5,819 nt of DNA from an uncultured Pseudomonadota bacterium. Its GTDB lineage: Bacteria > Pseudomonadota > Gammaproteobacteria > Burkholderiales > Usitatibacteraceae. The position numbers were made by a program, and so were the translations under genes. Each line of letters opens with the position of its first letter. Position 1 is the first letter of the stretch. Of this stretch, positions 1-5,819 are shown in pieces. The stretch spans positions 1 to 5,819 of the forward strand of contig CALEJW010000078.1 of the NCBI GenBank assembly GCA_937898635.1, read 5' to 3'. The notes beneath the pieces are model-generated. The model saw nothing but the letters and a program-made list of their open reading frames with translations. It searched no databases and was not told the DNA's origin.

Positions 1-46
1 GCCCTTGACCGGCGACAAGCCCCGGCCCATCGGCGCCGCGAGAATG

Positions 47-61
47 GGGGGTATCGCCCCC
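47..61 (+). promoter_or_regulatory. Short G5/C5 stem-loop abutting the ribosome binding site
   Basis: GGGGG (47-51), loop TATCG, CCCCC (57-61) forms a perfect 5-bp all-GC stem that ends one base before AGGAGG. In the mRNA it could keep the Shine-Dalgarno exposed or slow ribosome loading. The G run could alternatively pair with the CCCC at 71-74 and enclose the ribosome site. There is no T-tract, so it is not a typical intrinsic terminator. The hairpin is seen directly; any regulatory role is speculative, since short GC stems are common in such GC-rich DNA. Confidence 0.3.
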
Positions 62-67
62 AGGAGG
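62..67 (+). promoter_or_regulatory. Ribosome binding site of the SQR-CBS gene
   Basis: A perfect AGGAGG Shine-Dalgarno core lies 7 bases before the ATG at 75. It decides the start, because no other start codon is available in frame between the TGA at 6-8 and base 75. It begins at the base immediately after the 3' arm of the upstream G/C hairpin. Confidence 0.85.
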
Positions 68-74
68 CTGCCCC

Positions 75-1778
75 ATGAAACAGGTCGTCATCCTCGGCGC
101 CGGCACCGGCGGCGCCCTCATCGCCAATCTCCTCGCCCAGAAGCTCGACCTCAAGCAGTGGGTGATCACGGTCGTGGACCGGTCCGACAGCCACGTGTAC
201 CAGCCGGGGCTGCTCTTCCTGCCCTTCGGGCTCTACGGCCACGACAAGCCGGCCGACCTCGTGCGGCCCATCGGCGATCCGCTGCCGCGCAACGTGAACT
301 TCCTCGCCGCGGACATCCTGCGCATCGACACGGACCGCAAGACCGTCGAGACCAGCATCACGACGCTCCAGTACGACTTCCTCGTCTCCGCGCTCGGCTG
401 CCGCGTGGCGCCGGAGGAGGTCGAGGGCCTCGCCGAGCCCATGGGCCGCGACGGCGTGCACACCTTCTACACCTTCGAGGGCGCGGTCGCGATGCGCGGC
501 GCGCTCGCGGCGATGACCGAGGGGCGGCTGGTGATCGACGTGTGCGACATGCCGATCAAGTGCCCCGTGGCGCCCATCGAGTTCGCCTTCCTCGCCGACT
601 ACCACTTCACGCAGAGGGGCGTGCGGGACGCGATCGACATCACGCTCGTCACGCCCTACTCCGGCGCCTTCACCAAGCCCAACGCCAACCGCGTGCTCAC
701 GGAGATGGCGAAGGAAAAGGGCGTCAACGTGGTGGCCGACTTCGCCGCCGAGAGCGTGGACGCGGGCGCGAGGACCCTCAAGTCCTTCGACGGCCGCGCG
801 CTCGAGTACGACCTCCTCTGCGCCATCCCCCCCAACATGGGCCCGCAGGTGATCGACGACTCGGGCCTGGGCGACGGCACCGGCTACGCGCTCACGGACC
901 CCCGCACCCTCAAGAGCCGGAAGGCCGACTTCGTCTACTTCCTGGGCGACAACACCAACGTCTCCACCTCCAAGGCGGGAAGCGTCGCCCACTTCGAGGC
1001 CGAGACGATCGTGGAGAACCTGCTTCGCGAGATGGAGGGCAAGCCCGCGCTGCCCACCTTCGACGGGCACGCCAACTGCTTCATCGAGACGGGCTACCAC
1101 AAGGCGATGCTCCTCGACTTCAACTACGACATCGAGCCGCTCGAGGGCTCCTTCCCGATGGCCCACGTGGGGCCCTTCTCGCTGCTGAAGGAGAGCTACA
1201 TGAACCACGTGGGCAAGCTCGCCTTCCAGTGGGTGTACTGGAACCTGCTGCTCAAGGGGCGCCTGCCCAGCGTGCCGCTGCTGCCCTCGCACATGAACTT
1301 CATCGGCAAGGACCTGGAGACCACGCCGCACGCGCGCCACGCCCGCGAGATGAAGGTGCGCGACGTGATGACGAAGGAGGTGGTCACGGTGCACAAGGGC
1401 AGCGCCCTCACCGCCGCGGCGACCCTCATGGTGCAGAAGAAGGTGAGCGGCGTGCCCGTCCTCGACGAGCACGACAGCCTGGCGGGCGTGCTCACCGAGG
1501 CCGACTTCCTCTCGGCGATGAACCTCGAGCAGAGCGCCGTCACGGACACGCTGGAAACGGTGGTGAGGAAGCGCCGCGCGAGGAAGGGCATGGGCACGAT
1601 CGTGGACGACATCATGACGAAGCCCGCCATCACGATCCGCGAGGAGGACACGCTGCGCACCGCGGTCACCCTCATGGACACCAACCGCATCAAGCGCCTC
1701 ATCGTCACCGACGACGAGCGCAAGGTCCGCGGCGTGGTCTCCCGCGCCGACCTGATCCGGCTCTACGCGATGAAGTAG
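75..1778 (+). CDS. Sulfide:quinone oxidoreductase-like FAD flavoprotein with C-terminal tandem CBS domains
   Basis: Complete 567-residue protein. Residues 1-410 look like a sulfide:quinone oxidoreductase (SQR), which oxidises sulfide through FAD and a cysteine pair and passes electrons to membrane quinone. Visible signs are the N-terminal dinucleotide-binding loop GAGTGG (8-13), acidic D35 after beta-strand 2, HVYQPG (40-45), PIKCPVAPIEF with Cys163, the FAD-contacting GD at 291-292, and NCFIETG with Cys335. Cys163 and Cys335 match the two redox cysteines conserved in SQRs; an equivalent of the third cysteine seen in some bacterial SQRs is not evident. Residues about 366-398 (GKLAFQWVYW, LLLKGRLP) resemble the SQR C-terminal amphipathic membrane anchor. 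No signal peptide is seen. A CBS pair follows (about 426-482 and 507-566), each with an intact G-h-h-[TS]-x-x-D ligand motif (T474/D477, S556/D559), which suggests adenosyl-nucleotide control. The start is firm: the frame is closed by TGA at 6-8, no ATG, GTG or TTG lies between, and AGGAGG sits 7 bases upstream. The CBS-free family is about 380-430 residues. The substrate could be another sulfur species or another donor. The SQR-like family is secure; sulfide specificity is inferred. Confidence 0.88.
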   Translation: MKQVVILGAGTGGALIANLLAQKLDLKQWVITVVDRSDSHVYQPGLLFLPFGLYGHDKPADLVRPIGDPLPRNVNFLAADILRIDTDRKTVETSITTLQYDFLVSALGCRVAPEEVEGLAEPMGRDGVHTFYTFEGAVAMRGALAAMTEGRLVIDVCDMPIKCPVAPIEFAFLADYHFTQRGVRDAIDITLVTPYSGAFTKPNANRVLTEMAKEKGVNVVADFAAESVDAGARTLKSFDGRALEYDLLCAIPPNMGPQVIDDSGLGDGTGYALTDPRTLKSRKADFVYFLGDNTNVSTSKAGSVAHFEAETIVENLLREMEGKPALPTFDGHANCFIETGYHKAMLLDFNYDIEPLEGSFPMAHVGPFSLLKESYMNHVGKLAFQWVYWNLLLKGRLPSVPLLPSHMNFIGKDLETTPHARHAREMKVRDVMTKEVVTVHKGSALTAAATLMVQKKVSGVPVLDEHDSLAGVLTEADFLSAMNLEQSAVTDTLETVVRKRRARKGMGTIVDDIMTKPAITIREEDTLRTAVTLMDTNRIKRLIVTDDERKVRGVVSRADLIRLYAMK

Positions 1779-1790
1779 CCCGCCCGGCGG
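1779..1790. other. 12-bp convergent intergenic gap without an evident terminator
   Basis: The TAG of the forward gene (1776-1778) and the TAG of the reverse gene (complement of 1791-1793) are 12 G/C-only bases apart. There is no hairpin followed by a T-run on either strand here. Transcripts must therefore end inside the opposing gene or by Rho, giving 3'-overlapping antisense RNAs. The overlap is inferred; the spacing is seen. Confidence 0.6.
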
Positions 1791-4700
1791 CTAGTCGGGG
1801 ATCGCGAAGCCCTTCTCGCGGAAGAGCGCGAGGCAGGCCCGCGCGGCGCCCTCGTCGTAGGCGGTGCCCATGCCGCGCTCGATCTCGGCGAGCGCGCGGT
1901 CGATCCCGAGCCCGGGCCGGTAGGGGCGGTGGGAGCTCATGGCCTCGACCACGTCGGCGACCGCCATGATGCGCGCCTCCAGCATGATCGCCTCGCCCTT
2001 GAGCCCCTGCGGATAGCCGCTGCCGTCGATCCGCTCGTGGTGCTGGCGCGCGATCTCGGCCACCGGCCAGGGGAAGTCCACGTCCTTCAGCACGTCGTAG
2101 CTCGCCTGGGCGTGGCTCTTGATGAGCTCGTACTCGGTGGCCGACAGGCGGCCCGGCTTGGCGAGGATCTCCGTCGGGATGGTCATCTTGCCCACGTCGT
2201 GGAGCTGGCCGGCCACGCGGAGCCCCTCGAGCCGGTCGGGGTCCAGGCCGATCTCGCGGCCGATGGCCACCGCGATTTCCGCCACGCGCCGCTCGTGGCC
2301 GGCGGTGTAGGGGTCGCGCAGCTCGCTCAGCGCCATGGCCACGCCCACGGTGCTCTTCACGGCGCTTTCGAGCTGCAGGACGTAGCGGCGGATCTGCTCC
2401 TCCGTGCGCTTCTTCTCCGAGATGTCCTGCATCACGCCCATCGTAGCGGGCTGTCCTTCGTGGATGATGCGGATGCCCTGCGCGCCGATCACGATCTCGG
2501 TTCCGTCCGCGTGCCGCGAGCGGAACTCGACCTTTCCGCTGGAAATCCCGCCCGACATGACGCGCCGGATCTCGGGTTCCACGGCGGGCCAGTCGGCGTC
2601 CTCGACAAGCTCGCGGAAGGGTCTTCCAACAAGGTCCTCGGGCTTGCGGCCGAGGATCTCCGCCGCGCGCGGGTTGGCGTAGCGGATGCGCTCGGCGTCG
2701 ATGATGAAGATGCCGACCAGCGTCTGCTCGACCAGGCGCCGGAAGCGCGCCTCGCTCTCCACCAGCACCAGCCTCGCGGCCTCCTCGTGAATCGCCGCGC
2801 CCAGGGTCGCCGCGATCATGCCCAGCGACTCGCGCTCGGAGGCCTCCCACTCCCGCTCCCGGTCGCACTGGTCGAAGCCGACGAGGCCCCAGAAGCGCCG
2901 GTCGACGAACACCGGCACCAGCGCGATCGACTCGATACCCTCATCGGCAAGGAGCGCGGCGAACGCCTGCGGAAGCGCGCGCCGGTGCCGGAACACGGGC
3001 TCTCCCCGCGAGAGCGCGGCGGCGAGATCGCCCACCCCGAAGTCCTCCCAGCGGAAGGCCTGCAGGCCCGGGTCGCCGAGGAAGGAGGCCACGCCCGCCG
3101 CGACCCACTCGTGGGTCTGGCGGCTCACGACCCCGGGGCCTTCGCCGTCGACGTTCTCGAAGAGGTACACGCGGTCCACCCCGGCCGCCGTCCCCACGGC
3201 GGACAGCACGTCGTCCACGACCTCGCGCCAGGGCTGCGCGGAAAGGAGGAAGCGCTGCGCCGCGGTGCCCAGGGCGGCGAGCACCGCGTCGCGGCGCACG
3301 AGCGCCTCCTGCTCCCGCTTGCGCTCGGTGATGTCCGTCTGCGTGCCGATCACCATCACGGGCTCGCCGGCCTCGTCCCGCGACATCACCCTCGCGCGCG
3401 CCTGCATCCAGCGGTAGCGGCCGTCGCTCGCGCGCATCCGGAATTCCGAGACGTAGGTCGGGACCCCGCCGGAGAGGTGGTTGCGAATGTCCCGCCGGGC
3501 ACGCTCGAGGTCGTCGGGATGGATGCGCGACTCCCACTCGTCGAAGCCGTCGCCGATCTCGTTCTCGGCGTAGCCCAGCGCCGCCTTCCAGGTCGCCGAG
3601 TAGTACACGCGGCCGGTCTTCGGGTTCCACTCGAAGACGCCGTGGGAGGCGCCCTCGAGCGCGAAGTGCCAGCGCGCCTCCGCCGCCTCCAGCGCGGCCA
3701 CCGCCTCGGCGCGGTGCCGCTCGCGCTCGAGGTTGTCGAGCGCGAAGGAGAGGTCCGAGGCCATCTCCTCGAGGAGCGACACGACGTCCGCGTCGAAGAC
3801 GCCGGTCTCGGTCGCGTAAACGCTGAAGACGCCGGCGACCTGGCCGCGCTCGCGCACCGGGAACGCCGCGAGCGAGCGCACGCCGCCCTTGCGCAGCCCG
3901 TCGCCCGAGGCGGACAGCGCCGGGTCGGCGTCGATGTCGTTCACGACCTGGCTCTCCTGCTGCCGGTATGCGCGGACCGCGAGCCGGGTCGCGGGCGCCT
4001 GCCCGTCGTCGAGGTCCACGGCGACCGCGCCGAAATACCCGCCATCGGCGCCGCTGCGCGCCACCACCGCGAGCGACTTCGCCGCCGCGTCGGCGATGCC
4101 CACCCAGGCGAAGAGGAATCCCGCGCGACTCACCGCCGCCGTGCAGACGCCCCGGAAGATCTCCTCCCGGGAGCCCAGCCGGACGATCGCGTGGTTGGTG
4201 TCGGAGAGCGCCGCGTAGAGGTTGCGCTGGCGCCGGAGCTGCGCCTCCCCGCGCTTGCGGTCCGTGATGTCCTGGACCGTGGCGAGGAAGTACTCGACCT
4301 TCCCGTGCGCGTCCCGCACCGCCTTCACGTCGATGGTGGCATGCACGACCGACCCGTCCGAGCGGATGAAGCGCTTGTCCATCGCGTAGCCGTCGGTTTC
4401 CCCGCGCATCACGCGCTCGAACTCGGTCACATCCGCGTCGAGATCGTCCGGGTGGGTGATCTCCGCCCAGCTCTTCGTGGCGAGCGCCTCGCGCGGGTAG
4501 CCGAGAATCTCGCACAGGCGGTCGTTGAACTGGAGCCAGTGCTTGCTTTCGGGCGAGGTCGTCGCCATGCCGATGAAGGGCAGCTCGAAGAAGCGCTGCA
4601 CGAGGAGGTCCGCCCGGACGCGCTCGGCCATCAGCGCGAGCGACTGGGCGCGCTGCTGCTGGCGCAAGAGCGCGAGGAGCGCGAGGCCGATGGCGAGGAC

Positions 4701-5819
4701 GGCGCAAAGGGCGACGATGCTCACCCAGAGCACGAGGTCGTTCAGGGGTGCGCGCACCTCCCCGCGGTCGACCTTGGCCACGAGGTGCCATCCCGTCCCC
4801 GCCACGGGCCGGTAGGCGGCGAGGACGTCGACGCCTCGGTAGTCGCGGCCCCGGGTCGTGCCGGCCACGCCCGCGCGAACGGCGATCGCGGCCGGCAGAG
4901 TCGCATCGTCCGCCCTGAACTTCGCGCCGAAGGCGGGCTCGTCCACCTGCCGGCGCGGATTCAGGAAGGCGATGGCGTCGCCTTCCCGGCGCACGAGCAG
5001 GGTCTCGGCGCTGGCGGATGCGGGCGAGCGGCTCTGCACCAGGGGGAAGACGAAGTTCTCCGCCCGCGCCCGCAGCGCGATCGAGGCGATCGTCCGGGGA
5101 GCCGCGGTCGCGGGCCGTCGCAAGGGGGCGAGGAAATCCATGTACACGCGCCCCGCGGCGTCGCGGTAGAGGTCGCTGCGCAGGACGCCTCCGCGGGTGG
5201 CGGCCAGGGGCGGCCGCTCGATCGCTACCGTGCCCGTGTCGGGCTGCGTGCCGAGCGCGTGGAGCAGGCGGCCCTCGGCATCGAGCAGCAGGACGCTGTC
5301 GTAATGGAAGCTCGATCGCACCTGGTCGAGCCGGCGCACGACGCCGTCCGGGAGCGCGGCCCGCATTCCTCCCGCGATCCACCGTTCGACCTGCTCGCCG
5401 AGGTTCTCGTCGGCGACGAGGTTGCCGATGTCCGCCTCGCGCTCGGCGAGCCAGCGCTCGATCGCCACCGCCTTCAGCCGGGCGGTCTCCTCCAGGCCCG
5501 CGAGCGCAGCGTGATCGGCCCGCGGACCCTGGATGCCGAGGATCGCGAACCCGATCACGGGCACCACCAGCGCGAGGCCGGCGAAGAGGGCGAGCAGGCT
5601 GCGTTTCGAGGCAAGCCCGGCGGCAGCTTCCCTCCCGGAGAGGCCGGCTTCGCGCCCGCGCGCGAGCAGGAAGTAGAGGAACCCGCTGGTGACCGCCACG
5701 AAGGCGAGGCCCTTCACGACCTCGAGGCGTCCCGCCAGCTCGGGGTCCCGGACGACGAGGGAAAGCAGGGCGCCCGAGCCGACGATCCACGCGGCGGCGG
5801 CGAGGGCGTAGAGCAGGGC
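1791..5819 (-). CDS. Membrane Cache-PAS-GAF-PAS-GAF-PAS-HD-GYP sensor, probable cyclic di-GMP phosphodiesterase (5' end outside window)
   Basis: The visible 1342 codons end in TAG at 1793-1791; the 5' end is missing. A GTG at 5717 could be called as start, but the frame stays open for 34 more codons that encode a hydrophobic helix, so it is probably internal. Numbered from that GTG: TM1 lies upstream (about 5819-5751), TM2 at 3-19, a short linker with several Arg/Lys, TM3 at 40-63, a periplasmic Cache-like sensor at about 64-326, TM4 at 328-351, then in the cytoplasm PAS at about 370-492, GAF at 499-668, PAS at 681-800, GAF at 807-984, PAS at 988-1109 and HD-GYP at 1112-1308. PAS ends carry DITDRKR, DITERKR and DISEKKR. 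HD-GYP signatures are present: H1141, HD 1173-1174 with K1177, H1202, HHE 1226-1228, DGSGYP 1231-1236 and D1255. The family hydrolyses c-di-GMP to pGpG or GMP at a di- or tri-metal centre, usually lowering biofilm formation and promoting motility. No GGDEF or EAL domain is present, so a one-way phosphodiesterase is inferred. The ligands of the Cache, PAS and GAF modules cannot be read from sequence. Confidence 0.9.
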   Translation of the reverse strand, partial: ALLYALAAAAWIVGSGALLSLVVRDPELAGRLEVVKGLAFVAVTSGFLYFLLARGREAGLSGREAAAGLASKRSLLALFAGLALVVPVIGFAILGIQGPRADHAALAGLEETARLKAVAIERWLAEREADIGNLVADENLGEQVERWIAGGMRAALPDGVVRRLDQVRSSFHYDSVLLLDAEGRLLHALGTQPDTGTVAIERPPLAATRGGVLRSDLYRDAAGRVYMDFLAPLRRPATAAPRTIASIALRARAENFVFPLVQSRSPASASAETLLVRREGDAIAFLNPRRQVDEPAFGAKFRADDATLPAAIAVRAGVAGTTRGRDYRGVDVLAAYRPVAGTGWHLVAKVDRGEVRAPLNDLVLWVSIVALCAVLAIGLALLALLRQQQRAQSLALMAERVRADLLVQRFFELPFIGMATTSPESKHWLQFNDRLCEILGYPREALATKSWAEITHPDDLDADVTEFERVMRGETDGYAMDKRFIRSDGSVVHATIDVKAVRDAHGKVEYFLATVQDITDRKRGEAQLRRQRNLYAALSDTNHAIVRLGSREEIFRGVCTAAVSRAGFLFAWVGIADAAAKSLAVVARSGADGGYFGAVAVDLDDGQAPATRLAVRAYRQQESQVVNDIDADPALSASGDGLRKGGVRSLAAFPVRERGQVAGVFSVYATETGVFDADVVSLLEEMASDLSFALDNLERERHRAEAVAALEAAEARWHFALEGASHGVFEWNPKTGRVYYSATWKAALGYAENEIGDGFDEWESRIHPDDLERARRDIRNHLSGGVPTYVSEFRMRASDGRYRWMQARARVMSRDEAGEPVMVIGTQTDITERKREQEALVRRDAVLAALGTAAQRFLLSAQPWREVVDDVLSAVGTAAGVDRVYLFENVDGEGPGVVSRQTHEWVAAGVASFLGDPGLQAFRWEDFGVGDLAAALSRGEPVFRHRRALPQAFAALLADEGIESIALVPVFVDRRFWGLVGFDQCDREREWEASERESLGMIAATLGAAIHEEAARLVLVESEARFRRLVEQTLVGIFIIDAERIRYANPRAAEILGRKPEDLVGRPFRELVEDADWPAVEPEIRRVMSGGISSGKVEFRSRHADGTEIVIGAQGIRIIHEGQPATMGVMQDISEKKRTEEQIRRYVLQLESAVKSTVGVAMALSELRDPYTAGHERRVAEIAVAIGREIGLDPDRLEGLRVAGQLHDVGKMTIPTEILAKPGRLSATEYELIKSHAQASYDVLKDVDFPWPVAEIARQHHERIDGSGYPQGLKGEAIMLEARIMAVADVVEAMSSHRPYRPGLGIDRALAEIERGMGTAYDEGAARACLALFREKGFAIPD

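Noticed and set aside
5..33. TTGACC at 5-10 as a -35 box for the SQR gene
   Set aside because: No acceptable -10 sequence lies 16-18 bases downstream (the region reads cccatcggc), so a sigma-70 promoter cannot be supported here.
1196..1723. A 175-codon reverse open frame antisense to the CBS region
   Set aside because: It is Ser/Arg/Val-rich with no domain and no ribosome site that I could see. It is the expected antisense of a GC-rich coding frame.
1803..1820. CGCGA/TCGCG inverted repeat near the convergent stops as a terminator
   Set aside because: It is a 5-bp stem with an 8-base loop inside the HD-GYP coding end and has no T-run on either side. Such repeats are expected by chance at this G+C.
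5..1969. A 654-codon forward open frame overlapping the SQR gene
   Set aside because: Its translation is an Arg/Pro/Gly/His-rich low-complexity string with no domain. It is an out-of-frame shadow of the SQR gene and of the antisense of the sensor, caused by high G+C and few stop codons.
1705..2868. A 387-codon reverse open frame covering the HD-GYP end and the intergenic gap
   Set aside because: Its composition is Arg/Gly/Ala-rich with no recognisable domain. It is a frame shadow of the PAS3/HD-GYP region and of the antisense of the CBS end.
5715..5717. GTG at 5717 as the true start of the sensor
   Set aside because: The frame is open for 34 upstream codons encoding a membrane helix that fits the family pattern, so the GTG is most likely an internal valine.
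2941..5790. A 949-codon reverse open frame inside the sensor gene
   Set aside because: It is an Arg-rich shadow in another frame of the same strand. The overlapping frame has continuous TM, Cache, PAS, GAF and HD-GYP signatures.

Overview
The window is very G+C-rich (about 70% by eye) and is filled by two convergent protein genes separated by only 12 bases. The base composition, the membrane-bound PAS/GAF/HD-GYP architecture and the SQR-type flavoprotein together suggest a high-GC proteobacterium, perhaps a betaproteobacterium. This placement is inference from gene content, and nothing in the window fixes the taxon.

Layout. Bases 1-74 are a short non-coding leader containing a G5/C5 hairpin (47-61) directly followed by a strong Shine-Dalgarno AGGAGG (62-67). 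Gene 1 (75-1778, +, 567 aa, complete) is a sulfide:quinone oxidoreductase-like FAD enzyme with a C-terminal pair of CBS domains. Bases 1779-1790 separate the two stop codons. Gene 2 (1791-5819, -) runs off the right edge of the window. It is a large membrane sensor with the order TM hairpin - TM - periplasmic Cache-like domain - TM - PAS - GAF - PAS - GAF - PAS - HD-GYP, and is predicted to hydrolyse cyclic di-GMP. Its C-terminus is complete, but its true start lies beyond base 5819.

The genes are tail to tail, so they are not one operon, and a functional link is only a possibility. Each joins a signal-sensing part to an enzyme: a probable adenosyl-nucleotide sensor on a respiratory flavoprotein in gene 1, and many small-ligand sensor modules on a c-di-GMP phosphodiesterase in gene 2. 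I saw no RNA genes, mobile elements, CRISPR arrays or long repeats. The most notable item is the SQR-CBS fusion. The other long open frames are GC-driven shadows of these two genes.
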